DNA of 44,511 bases from Anaerolineae bacterium (GTDB lineage Bacteria; Chloroflexota; Anaerolineae; JAAYZQ01), in assembly GCA_016929795.1 (NCBI GenBank), contig JAFGIA010000077.1:1-44511 (forward strand). The letters are read 5' to 3'. How positions within the stretch are numbered: the stretch's first letter is position 1; each line of letters starts with the position of its first letter. The notes below the pieces were generated by a model that was not told where the DNA came from, did no database searches, and was given only the letters and a program-made list of their open reading frames with translations. Of this stretch, positions 7,073 through 14,702 are shown one piece after another. The position numbers and the translations under genes were made by a program.

Positions 7073-8916
7073 ACGATCTGAACGCCCGCTTGCGCTCGCT
7101 CACCAACCAGATCGACCGCCTTGGTCGACGGCTGCAGCGCCTGGAGGCGCTGAGCCGCCGCTACTCGTGGCTGCGGCTGGCGATCGTGGCGACTGGCCTG
7201 CCGGCCATCGTCGCTGCGCTCTTGACCGTGGGCACGTGGCTCTTCTGGACCGCCCTCGGCGTGCTGGTGCTCATCCTGGGCGTGGTGGTGGCACTGCACT
7301 TGCGGGTCGAGCGCGCCATCCGGTGCCACACAATCTGGCGGCAGTTCCAGCAGGAGCAGGTCGCGCGCGCCACGCTCAATTGGGAGCGGATGCCTGCCTC
7401 CTTTCGCCAGGAACCACGGCCCGAACACCCATTTGAGGTCGACCTTGACCTGGTCGGCCCGCGCTCGCTGCACAGGCTGATCGACATCGCGACAACTCAC
7501 GGCGGCAGCCGGCGACTGCGCGACTGGCTGACGGAAATAGAGCCTGATCCGGGACAGACCTCCGCCCGCCAGGCCATCGTGCGCGAGATGATCCCCCGCT
7601 CGCTCTTTCGGAATCGCCTGGTATTGAACGCGACGCTGGCCGCGCGCGGGCGCAGGACATGGCGTGCCGAGAATCTGCTCGACTGGGTGGCAGCCCCGCC
7701 CGAGGACGGCCCGCTGCGCCGGTGGCTGGTCGTCCTCGGGGTACTGGCAGGCGTGAATGCGCTCCTCCTGATCGGCGACCTCGCCGGGCTGCTGCCGCCC
7801 GTGTGGCAGATCACGTGGGCCGTCTACCTGGTATTGTGGCTGGCCAAATCGGGCGAGGCGATGGTGGTCGCGAACGAGGCAGTGGCGCTACAGGCAGCAT
7901 TCCAGCAGCTTCGCGCTGCGTTTGGTTACCTGGAACATCATTCGTATCGCGGTGCACCCCACCTGCGCGCGCTGTGTGCACCCTTTCTCGACCCGGCGCA
8001 CCGCCCGTCGCACTATCTCGCGCGCATCGGGCGCGTGGTGATCGCCGTTGGGCTACGCTCGAACCCGCTGCTCGCGTTCTTGCTCAACGCCGCCGTGCCG
8101 TGGGACTTTTATTTTGCCTACCTTCTCAGCCAGCATAAAAGCGAGGTGGCAGGACACGCGCCGGGATGGATCGACGCCTGGTTCGACCTGGAAGCGCTCA
8201 GCTCGCTGGCAAACCTGGCATGGCTAAACCCCCACTATACGCTGCCGCGTTTTCTGCCGGTGGCAAGCACGCCAGGCCCTGTCTTTTCCGCCACCGGTCT
8301 GGGCCACCCGCTGCTGCCCACAGCCAAAAAGGTATGCAACGACTTTACCGTGCCGACGCTCGGCGAGGTGGGCGTGATCACAGGCTCAAACATGGCCGGC
8401 AAAACGGTGTTCATAAAGACGGTCGGCGTGAACCTGGCACTGGCACAGGCAGGTGGGCCGGTGGACGCGCACCGGTTGGAGACGATGCCCTTTCGCCTCT
8501 TTGCGTCGATGGGCATTGCCGACTCGGTGACCGACGGCATCTCGTTCTTTTATGCCGAGGTACGCCGCCTCAAGGCGCTGTTGGTGGCGCTGCACGACGA
8601 GGAAGCGCTACCGCTTTATTACTTTATCGACGAGATCTTGCGCGGCACCAACAACCGTGAGCGACGGATCGGCAGCCGGGCATATGTGCGCGCGTTGGCC
8701 GGCGCGCGCGGCCTGGGCCTGATTGCCACGCACGACCTGGCGCTGGCAGCACTGGCGGATGAAGTGTCGCAGGTGCACAACTATCACTTGCGCGACCAGG
8801 TAACCGGCGACAGAATGGTCTTTGACTACCTGTTGCGCCCCGGCCCCTCGCCGACGACGAACGCGCTGCGGATCATGGAGATCGAAGGACTGCCAGTTGA
8901 GGAGCCACTGGACTAG
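7054..8916 (+). CDS. Membrane-anchored MutS-like ATPase
   Basis: This encodes 620 residues, overlapping the transporter by 19 bases. The C-terminal third is a MutS-type ABC ATPase: Walker A GSNMAGKT at 444-451, a DSVTDGISFFYAEVRRLK signature region, Walker B YYFIDEILRGTN with D526/E527, and switch ATHD. The MutS core (lever) region precedes it, but the mismatch-binding and connector domains are absent. Unlike true MutS, hydrophobic stretches at about 41-83 and 224-262 predict at least two pairs of membrane helices, after a short N-terminal coiled coil (residues 5-35). It is therefore not the mismatch sensor. Membrane MutS-like proteins of this sort occur in several phyla with unknown function. 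Confidence 0.85.
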   Translation: MVAKTINDLNARLRSLTNQIDRLGRRLQRLEALSRRYSWLRLAIVATGLPAIVAALLTVGTWLFWTALGVLVLILGVVVALHLRVERAIRCHTIWRQFQQEQVARATLNWERMPASFRQEPRPEHPFEVDLDLVGPRSLHRLIDIATTHGGSRRLRDWLTEIEPDPGQTSARQAIVREMIPRSLFRNRLVLNATLAARGRRTWRAENLLDWVAAPPEDGPLRRWLVVLGVLAGVNALLLIGDLAGLLPPVWQITWAVYLVLWLAKSGEAMVVANEAVALQAAFQQLRAAFGYLEHHSYRGAPHLRALCAPFLDPAHRPSHYLARIGRVVIAVGLRSNPLLAFLLNAAVPWDFYFAYLLSQHKSEVAGHAPGWIDAWFDLEALSSLANLAWLNPHYTLPRFLPVASTPGPVFSATGLGHPLLPTAKKVCNDFTVPTLGEVGVITGSNMAGKTVFIKTVGVNLALAQAGGPVDAHRLETMPFRLFASMGIADSVTDGISFFYAEVRRLKALLVALHDEEALPLYYFIDEILRGTNNRERRIGSRAYVRALAGARGLGLIATHDLALAALADEVSQVHNYHLRDQVTGDRMVFDYLLRPGPSPTTNALRIMEIEGLPVEEPLD

Positions 8917-8974
8917 ATCCGAGTGCCCCGCGTCGAATAAAAGAAATCGCCCTGCCAGCCAGTGCCGCTCTCAC

Positions 8975-9003
8975 TTGCAGTTCAGAGTCAAGTCTGGTAC
9001 AAT
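8975..9003 (+). promoter_or_regulatory. Predicted sigma-70-type promoter of the lipoprotein gene
   Basis: The -35 TTGCAG at 8975-8980 and -10 TACAAT at 8998-9003 are 17 bases apart. The lipoprotein start lies 45 bases downstream, behind a strong ribosome site. Confidence 0.55.
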
Positions 9004-9048
9004 GTGCACCAGCGACAGGTGCGTGAACCGAGGGAGAGGAGAACAATC

Positions 9049-10254
9049 ATGAATGCACAAGCGCAAAAGCTGATGATCCTATTGCTGCTGGTCTGCCTGC
9101 TCCTCGCCGCGTGCGGCGGACAGGAGCCGGCACCGATCACCGTCGTCGTCACGCCGGTGCCGGTTATCACCGTCGTCGTCACACCGCCCCCTCCCGGTGC
9201 AGAACCCACCCCGGTGGCAGAAACCCCGACACAGGCTGCGCCTGCCGCGGGCCTCGAGATCCTCGATGCCACCTTTGCGCACGGTCTCGACGAAGAGATG
9301 CAGCCGATCGACCCGGGCTCGGGCTTTGACCCTGCCGAGACGATCTATCTTTCTCTGAAGCTGAAGGGACGGCCAAAGGAAGGGGTGGTCACCGCCCGTT
9401 TTTTCTATGCCGACACGCTCATTGCCGAAGCGGGCGTTGACCTGGGCGACACAAACAGTGGACTCCTCTTTTCCTTCGGAGAGGACACATACGTGGGCTA
9501 TACCCTGACCCACGAGCAACCATTCCCCGCCGGAGAGGAGTACTATGCAGAGGTGTACTATGACACCACCCTGCTGGCTACCTATCCCTTCCAGGTTATC
9601 GCACCGGCCGGTGCCCTCGTGTCGCGCATCCACGACGTCCTGCTTGCCCTCGACGCCGATGACAATTATAACCCTATTCAGCCTACGACCGTCTTTGCCT
9701 CCGACGAAGAGGTGCACCTGGTGGGCGAGGGCGACCTGATCACCGGCTCGTCGCTGCAGGCCGAGTGGTATGTCGCCGGGGCAGTCGATCCGGCGGGCAC
9801 ACGCGTCATCACCCTCGATCAGGACATCGAGGGCGCAGGGTTTGTCTTTTCCTACCTGCCGGCGGGCGGCTGGCCCGTGGGCGAGCATTCGGTCGTGCTG
9901 ACACTCGACGGCGAAGAGATCGGGCGCTTTCCCTTTGCCATCATTGACAGCGGCGGGGCTGCGCCTCTCGTCGAGCCCGACTTCTGGGATGCCTTTCCAC
10001 TGCCGAACGACGCAGAAATCGTCGAGGTAGTAGAAGGGGTGGATGTGGGCTTTGCAACGGCAATGCCCGAGTCATACCTCTTTGAATATTATGGCGCGTG
10101 GCTGCGCGGCCAGGGGTGGGAGATGGTAACGGCCGAGGGCGCAGCGGGCCTGATCCAGAACTGGACCAAGGAGGGAGCAATGCTGCGCCTGGAATCGCAG
10201 GGGATCGACGACCAGGGACGAACCGTGGTGTGGGCGCAGTTCCAGGCGCCGTAG
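9049..10254 (+). CDS. Secreted lipoprotein, function unknown
   Basis: This encodes 401 residues from the ATG at 9049, behind GGGAGAGGAG. The signal peptide has a long Leu run and a lipobox ending LLLAAC, with C22 as the lipidated residue. Residues ~28-62 are a surface linker of repeated TVVVTP-VPV/PPP units, coded by a direct DNA repeat at 9138-9190. The mature part appears to hold two related beta-rich segments (FDPAETIYLSLKLKGRP... and FASDEEVHLVGEGD...). A C-terminal segment of about 95 residues starts near VEPDFWDAFPLPNDAEIVEV. I do not recognise an enzyme motif. It is probably an extracytoplasmic binding or surface protein. It has its own promoter and no clear operon partner. Confidence 0.8.
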   Translation: MNAQAQKLMILLLLVCLLLAACGGQEPAPITVVVTPVPVITVVVTPPPPGAEPTPVAETPTQAAPAAGLEILDATFAHGLDEEMQPIDPGSGFDPAETIYLSLKLKGRPKEGVVTARFFYADTLIAEAGVDLGDTNSGLLFSFGEDTYVGYTLTHEQPFPAGEEYYAEVYYDTTLLATYPFQVIAPAGALVSRIHDVLLALDADDNYNPIQPTTVFASDEEVHLVGEGDLITGSSLQAEWYVAGAVDPAGTRVITLDQDIEGAGFVFSYLPAGGWPVGEHSVVLTLDGEEIGRFPFAIIDSGGAAPLVEPDFWDAFPLPNDAEIVEVVEGVDVGFATAMPESYLFEYYGAWLRGQGWEMVTAEGAAGLIQNWTKEGAMLRLESQGIDDQGRTVVWAQFQAP

Positions 10255-10304
10255 CAGCAGTTGAAAAGAGCCGATCTGCCCGAATCTCCTACCCCTTATG
10301 CCCT

Positions 10305-11036
10305 TCACTGCGGCTCTGCCAGCAACTCGGCCGCCCCGGGCCATAGGGCCTGCACGTATTCGTACCGGTCGGGACGAATGCGGAGGTTAGCCCAGATGAG
10401 GGGCCAGCGTGTGCGGCTGAGCGCGAGACGCTCGACGAGCAGGACCGGGCCGCCTCGCGGCACGCCGAGATCGTGCACATCCTCTTCGGTTGCGGTCGAC
10501 ACTTCGCACTCTTCCTGGACATCGGTCACGACAGCGTTGTACTCCTGTTCGAGAATACGCTGGAACGAGCGGTGCGCCAGGTCCTGTTCTTCTAGACCTG
10601 GACAGACGATGTAGGGCACATAGCTCGTCTGGTTGGCAAGCACCTCGTCTCCGACGTAGCGAGTGCGCACATAGTGATAGACAGGGTTGCCCTCTTCCAG
10701 GTGGAGCATGGCCGCGATCAGCCTGGAAGCCGGCTCGACCTCGACGGTGCGAACCTTGGAACGGGGCTTGAGGCCCGCGGCAGCGGTGTGGATATAGACA
10801 CTATCGACCGCCGGCTCAGCCAGGCCGAGGATACGAAAGGCCGCCCCAGGGCCCTGGATGCGCTCCACCAGACCCTTGCGCAGCGCCGCGAGCAGAACGG
10901 CAGCAACGTCAGTTTCGTCCGCCCCCAGGTGCCGGGCGGCGTCGACAACAGTCAGCTTGTCGCCGAGCCTGGCACCGGTGGTCAAGAACTCCTGTTCGAG
11001 TTGTCGCTGTAGCTCGATGGAAAAGATGTCTTGCAC
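10305..11036 (-). CDS. UTRA-domain regulator of the GntR/HutC type
   Basis: This encodes 243 residues from a GTG at 11036, which has GAGG five bases upstream; a GTG at 11066 would add ten residues. The N-terminal ~75 residues form a divergent winged helix (LTVVDAARHLGADETDVAAVLLAALRKGLVERI). The rest matches the UTRA ligand fold: VYHYVRTRYVGDEVLANQTSYVP, a buried core, then GPVLLVERLALSRTRWPLIWANLRIRPDRYEY. UTRA proteins bind small sugars, amino acids or related effectors. The HTH is weaker than in standard GntR proteins, so DNA binding is less certain than the ligand domain. It is divergent from the acetyltransferase, with back-to-back promoters between them. Confidence 0.8.
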   Translation of the reverse strand: MQDIFSIELQRQLEQEFLTTGARLGDKLTVVDAARHLGADETDVAAVLLAALRKGLVERIQGPGAAFRILGLAEPAVDSVYIHTAAAGLKPRSKVRTVEVEPASRLIAAMLHLEEGNPVYHYVRTRYVGDEVLANQTSYVPYIVCPGLEEQDLAHRSFQRILEQEYNAVVTDVQEECEVSTATEEDVHDLGVPRGGPVLLVERLALSRTRWPLIWANLRIRPDRYEYVQALWPGAAELLAEPQ

Positions 11037-11092
11037 ATTGACCTCACTTTCTCGCGCGCGACGCACTGGATGACCAACCCACCTGACAATAC

Positions 11093-11121
11093 ATGATAAC
11101 GCAGCTTGAGTGGGGTGTCAA
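11093..11121 (-). promoter_or_regulatory. Predicted promoter of the UTRA regulator
   Basis: Read on the minus strand, TTGACA (11121-11116), a 17-base spacer and TATCAT (11098-11093). The start region lies 27-57 bases downstream. Confidence 0.65.
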
Positions 11122-11153
11122 GCCGCATTCTGATGGTGATTGCCCAGCCACAG

Positions 11154-11182
11154 TTGACAAGTAGAAAGGGGCATGATACACT
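11154..11182 (+). promoter_or_regulatory. Predicted promoter of the GNAT acetyltransferase
   Basis: TTGACA at 11154-11159, a 17-base spacer and TACACT at 11177-11182. It points away from the regulator promoter, and the two -35 boxes are only about 32 bases apart. Confidence 0.65.
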
Positions 11183-11242
11183 AACCAGCGCCGGCACCGC
11201 ACCGAGCACCGCTGGCGGTTGCGACGACCAGGGAGGAAAATC

Positions 11243-11797
11243 ATGTCCGATGCCCAAGAGCCTGCCGGGCTCCATGCACTACCAGAGACGGTAACACTGC
11301 ACGACGGGACCGAGGTGATCATCCGGCCAATCCGGCCCGACGACGCACCGCGGCTGCAGTCCACGTTCCACCGGCTGTCGCCGGAGACGATTTTTTACCG
11401 TTTTCTCGGTCAGCCCAAGAACCTGGCCGACGAGCAGGCACACCGTCTGGCGAACGTCGACTATGATTCGCACATGGCCTTTGTCGCCATGATAGGCGAC
11501 GACGTGATCGGGGTGGCGCGTTATGCCGAGCCCAATTGGGGGGAAGACGGCGTTGCCGAGGCCGGCGTCATCGTCGAGGATGCGTACCAGAGCAAAGGGC
11601 TCGGCACGATGCTGCTCAAGCGGCTGACAGACTATGGCAAGGCGCACGGCATTCACACCTTTGCAGCGACGATCCACCACTCGAATGTCAAGATCCTCCG
11701 CTTCCTGCGCCACAGCGGCCTGCCCGTGGAGAGGCGGCTGGATGGGGGGTTGTGGGAAGTGAAGGTGAGGATCAGAGATCTGGAGATGGTGGAGTAG
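11243..11797 (+). CDS. GNAT-family N-acetyltransferase
   Basis: This encodes 184 residues from the ATG at 11243, with GGGAGG upstream. It opens with the usual LHDGTEVIIRPIRPDDAPRL strand-helix, followed by SPETIFYRFLG. The acetyl-CoA site is V-[IV]-V-E-D-A-Y-Q-S-K-G-L-G-T near residue 112, the Q/RxxGxG/A motif A (here QSKGLG), then LLKRLTDYGKAHGI. It resembles the acetyltransferase domain found at the end of some Pat/acyl-CoA synthetase-like proteins, so a protein-lysine or small-amine substrate is possible. It is divergent from the UTRA regulator, which may control it. Confidence 0.87.
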   Translation: MSDAQEPAGLHALPETVTLHDGTEVIIRPIRPDDAPRLQSTFHRLSPETIFYRFLGQPKNLADEQAHRLANVDYDSHMAFVAMIGDDVIGVARYAEPNWGEDGVAEAGVIVEDAYQSKGLGTMLLKRLTDYGKAHGIHTFAATIHHSNVKILRFLRHSGLPVERRLDGGLWEVKVRIRDLEMVE

Positions 11798-11848
11798 GTA
11801 TTCTATGGCACCTACACTACGATAGCCCTCTCCCGCGTGGATGAAAAC

Positions 11849-11876
11849 TTGACAGGAATCGAGCCTCGGTTATAAT
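11849..11876 (+). promoter_or_regulatory. Consensus promoter of the PadR/ABC operon
   Basis: Perfect TTGACA (11849-11854) and perfect TATAAT (11871-11876), 16 bases apart. It is the best sigma-70-type match in the window. Confidence 0.8.
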
Positions 11877-11884
11877 AAGAACCC

Positions 11885-11901
11885 TATTCATCATGTGAAT
11901 A
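11885..11901. promoter_or_regulatory. Likely operator palindrome at the transcription start
   Basis: TATTCA-5-TGAATA is a perfect 6+6 inverted repeat. It begins 8 bases after the -10 box and so covers the expected start of transcription. The first gene downstream is a PadR repressor, so autoregulation is the simplest reading. Confidence 0.55.
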
Positions 11902-11945
11902 TTTAGTGCTCGGGATATCCATCGTCTGATGAGAGGAAGTGCGCC

Positions 11946-12473
11946 ATGTCCAGAGAGGAGCAGCATTCGCCCCAACCGGTGTTGTTGGGGCTGCTCATGA
12001 GTGGGCCGCAGCATGGCTACGAGCTGTACCAGGACCTGAGTGAGGACCTGGGACGCGTGTGGCAGATTGGGCTCAGCCAGGCGTATGCCCGGCTCAAGCA
12101 GCTCGAAGAGGCAGGGCTGGTGACGAGCCAGGTGGAGCCTCAAGAGGGACGTCCAGCACGCAAAGTATACCGCCTGACGCCCGAAGGGCGGGATCTGTTT
12201 CTCGAGTGGGTGCGCCAGCCTGTCCCCTACCTGCGTCACATCCGTGTCGAGTTTCTGGCACGCCTCTACTTTTACCGGCGCCTGTCTCTGCATGGGCTCG
12301 ACGAGCTGGTGGCAAAGCAAAAAGGCGTGTGCCAGGAACAGATCGAGCGCTTTGCACGGATGGCCAACGAGGCCGAAGAAGAATTCCGGCGGCTGGTGCT
12401 TGAGTTTCGGGTGGGGCAGTTGGAAGCGGTGGTGGCCTGGCTGGATCGATGTGTTGAGGTGGTAGATCCATAG
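11946..12473 (+). CDS. PadR-family transcriptional regulator
   Basis: This encodes 175 residues, ATG behind GAGGAAG. The N-terminal winged helix (residues ~10-90) has the PadR signature: LLGLLMSGPQHGYELYQDL, then QAYARLKQLEEAGLV and GRPARKVYRLTPEGRDLFLEWV. Residues ~100-175 are a helical dimerisation domain of the PadR C-terminal type. PadR proteins are usually repressors released by a small ligand. It is the first gene of the ABC importer operon, 64 bases before the binding-protein start, and a palindrome lies on its own promoter. Confidence 0.9.
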   Translation: MSREEQHSPQPVLLGLLMSGPQHGYELYQDLSEDLGRVWQIGLSQAYARLKQLEEAGLVTSQVEPQEGRPARKVYRLTPEGRDLFLEWVRQPVPYLRHIRVEFLARLYFYRRLSLHGLDELVAKQKGVCQEQIERFARMANEAEEEFRRLVLEFRVGQLEAVVAWLDRCVEVVDP

Positions 12474-12501
12474 ATCGGTGGATCGGTCTCGGCCAATCTA
12501 T
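12470..12501. repeat. Weak tandem/palindromic element after padR
   Basis: GATCGGT words occur in tandem and the ends ATAGAT (12470-12475) and ATCTAT (12496-12501) pair. It has the same layout as the stronger elements at 1257, 3646, 39091 and 43430, but the stem is short. Confidence 0.35.
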
Positions 12502-12537
12502 CAGTCGACCCAATATATCTACAAAGGAGAAACACAC

Positions 12538-13626
12538 ATGAAGAAAAGATGGCTGTGGTCATTGATGATCGTCGTCCTGCTGGCAACGGCGACGGGGTGT
12601 GGCGGGGCACCGGACGCTGTGGGGAGCGGCGAGGTGACCGTGACCGATGCCCTGGGGCGCACGGTAGAGTTTTCCGAGCCGCCACAGCGCGTGGTGATCA
12701 CGGGCAAGAGCAGCTTGACGATTGTCGAGACGGTGTTTCTCTTCCCTGAAGCATGGGAACGGGTCACCGGCGTCGGCATGGGCAAGCAGAATCCAGGCAG
12801 CTTTTTATCCATCGTCAACTCCGCGTTCGCCGACATCACCGGGCTGGCGCACGAGTCAGGTCCGGAGCAGGTGGCCCCACTGAACCCGGACCTCGTGCTC
12901 ATCCGCGATTTTACGGCCGAGAGCGCGGGACGGGCGTTCGAAGAGATCGGCGTGCCGGTGGTGTACCTGAACCTGGAGACGCCAGAGAGCTACTTCCAGG
13001 ATGTCGAGACGCTCGGCAAGCTCTTTGGCAACCAGGCGCGCGCTGACGAGATCGAGACATACTACCAGGAGCGGCTTGACGCAGTGAGCGAGGCACTGAA
13101 AGGGCTCGACGCGGCAGCCAAGCCGCGCGTGCTGCTGATGCAATACAGCACGGAGGCTGGCGAGGCATCGATCGCAGTGCCATCGGCATCGTGGCTGCAG
13201 ACAACAGAGATCGAGCTGGCAGGCGGTGAGCCGGTGTGGCGGGAAGCGGCACAGACAGGCGGCTGGACGGTGGTAAATTTCGAACAGGTGGCCGCCTGGA
13301 ACCCGGACAAGATCTTTGTGATCGCCTACGGCATGGACGCCGCGGCGGTGGCCGATGATCTGGCAGCAGATCCGCAGTGGGCTGCGCTGCGTGCTGTGCA
13401 AGAGGACGAGATGTATGGTTTTCCCGCCGATGTCTTCAGTTGGGACCAGCCCGATCCGAGATGGCTCCTGGGGGTAACCTGGCTGGCGACGCGGATCCAC
13501 CCGGACCGGTTCACCGACGTCGAGATAACAGAAGAGACGGTCGACTTTTTCGTGCAGATGTACGGCATGGATGAGGCGACGGTACGAGCCGAGATCTTGA
13601 CACAACTGACCGGAGATGTAGAGTGA
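12538..13626 (+). CDS. ABC importer substrate-binding lipoprotein, FepB/BtuF type
   Basis: This encodes 362 residues from the ATG at 12538 (AAAGGAG upstream). The signal peptide MKKRWLWSLMIVVLL leads to a lipobox TATGC with C21. The mature protein has the two-lobe helical-backbone fold of siderophore, heme and cobalamin binding proteins: VTVTDALGRTVEFSEPPQRVV at the start, LNPDLVLIRDF, GVPVVYLNLE, a connecting helix near residue 190, and WNPDKIFVIAYGMD. The specific ligand cannot be told from sequence. The stop overlaps the permease start as GTGA, so the two are coupled. Confidence 0.87.
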   Translation: MKKRWLWSLMIVVLLATATGCGGAPDAVGSGEVTVTDALGRTVEFSEPPQRVVITGKSSLTIVETVFLFPEAWERVTGVGMGKQNPGSFLSIVNSAFADITGLAHESGPEQVAPLNPDLVLIRDFTAESAGRAFEEIGVPVVYLNLETPESYFQDVETLGKLFGNQARADEIETYYQERLDAVSEALKGLDAAAKPRVLLMQYSTEAGEASIAVPSASWLQTTEIELAGGEPVWREAAQTGGWTVVNFEQVAAWNPDKIFVIAYGMDAAAVADDLAADPQWAALRAVQEDEMYGFPADVFSWDQPDPRWLLGVTWLATRIHPDRFTDVEITEETVDFFVQMYGMDEATVRAEILTQLTGDVE

Positions 13627-14702
13627 CGACGACGCAGGACGGCCGCACGGCCCAGGCAGGGGCAGGCAGCAGGCTCCTGCCTCGCGGCCACGAGGCAGGG
13701 CGCGGGATATGGACGGCGCTCAGGCAACAGCCGCTGCTCCTGCTCGTCGCTGCACTATTGGCGGTGATGGGGTTCTCCATCCTGGTGGGACGCTACCCGG
13801 CCCCGGGGGTGATGTCTCCGGCGGCGCTGTGGCGCGACCCGCTGGCAGAGCGCCTGGTCGTCAACCTGCGCCTGCCGCGCGTGCTCAGCGCTTGCCTGTT
13901 GGGCATGACGCTCGCCGGGTGCGGCACGGTGCTGCAGATGATCTTTCGTAACCCGCTGGTAGAGCCTGGCTTTCTCGGCGTGTCGCAGGGCGCCGCGTTT
14001 GGCGCGGCACTGAGTATCATCACGCTGCACGCGCCGGCGCTGGTGACGGAACTGATGGCGGCGCTCTTTGCCATCCTCGGCCTGGTCCTGTCGTACCTGA
14101 TCGCGCGGCGCATCCGCTTCGGCGGCTGGATCTTGCGCCTGGTGCTGGCGGGAATTGCCGTATCGGCGCTTTTTTCGTCGGGCGTCGGCGTGCTCAAGTA
14201 CGTCGCCGACCCACTGACCGAGCTGCCTGACCTGATCTTTTGGATGCTGGGCGGCCTGTGGCGCGTCACGTGGCCCGACCTGCTCTACCTGCTGCCGCCG
14301 GTTGCAGCCGGCCTGGTGGTGATCATGCTGATGCGCTGGCGCCTGAACCTGCTCTCGCTCGACGACGATACAGGCTTTTCCCTGGGCGCCGCCCCGGGAC
14401 GCGAGCGGGCGATCGTGCTTGTGGCGGCGGTGTCAGCAACGGCGGCGGTGGTATCGGTGGCAGGCATCGTCGGCTGGATCGGGCTGCTAGTGCCGCACGT
14501 GGCACGGCGGCTGATGGGGGCCGACGCGCGGCGCGCGCTGCCTGCGTCACTGCTAATCGGCGGCCTCTTTGCCATAGCCTGCGACGACCTGGCGCGCACA
14601 ATACTCCCTGGCGAGATCCCGCTCGGCATCCTGGCATCGCTCTTTGGGGCGGTATTGTTCGTGGGGATGATGATCAGGCGGGATGTGAGGGTGCAGCGGT
14701 GA
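13623..14702 (+). CDS. FecCD-family ABC permease (iron-chelate/cobalamin type)
   Basis: This encodes 359 residues from a GTG overlapping the binding-protein stop. The BtuC/FecCD fold is clear: LRLPRVLSACLLGMTLAGCGTVLQMIFRNPLVEPGFLGVSQGAAFGAAL, where the NPLVEP-G-LG motif is diagnostic, about ten membrane helices, and the coupling region SLGAAPGRERAI before the cytoplasmic loop. The C-terminal block reads GWIGLLVPHVARRLMGADARRALPASLLIGGLF. The N-terminal ~35 residues are a hydrophilic, Ala/Gly/Arg-rich tail. It works as a homodimer with the next gene's ATPase. Confidence 0.92.
   Translation: MTTTQDGRTAQAGAGSRLLPRGHEAGRGIWTALRQQPLLLLVAALLAVMGFSILVGRYPAPGVMSPAALWRDPLAERLVVNLRLPRVLSACLLGMTLAGCGTVLQMIFRNPLVEPGFLGVSQGAAFGAALSIITLHAPALVTELMAALFAILGLVLSYLIARRIRFGGWILRLVLAGIAVSALFSSGVGVLKYVADPLTELPDLIFWMLGGLWRVTWPDLLYLLPPVAAGLVVIMLMRWRLNLLSLDDDTGFSLGAAPGRERAIVLVAAVSATAAVVSVAGIVGWIGLLVPHVARRLMGADARRALPASLLIGGLFAIACDDLARTILPGEIPLGILASLFGAVLFVGMMIRRDVRVQR

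Noticed and set aside
9136..9192. Possible minisatellite or CRISPR-like repeat
   Set aside because: It is a two-copy coding repeat (TVVVTP) in a lipoprotein linker, a common feature of such proteins.
11794..11815. GTAGGT/ACCTAC stem after the acetyltransferase gene
   Set aside because: Six pairs with a 10-base loop and no T-run give weak support.
14240..14698. Upstream extension of the ABC ATPase frame over the permease gene
   Set aside because: It only mirrors permease coding sequence; the GTGA overlap at 14699 is a typical coupled start.
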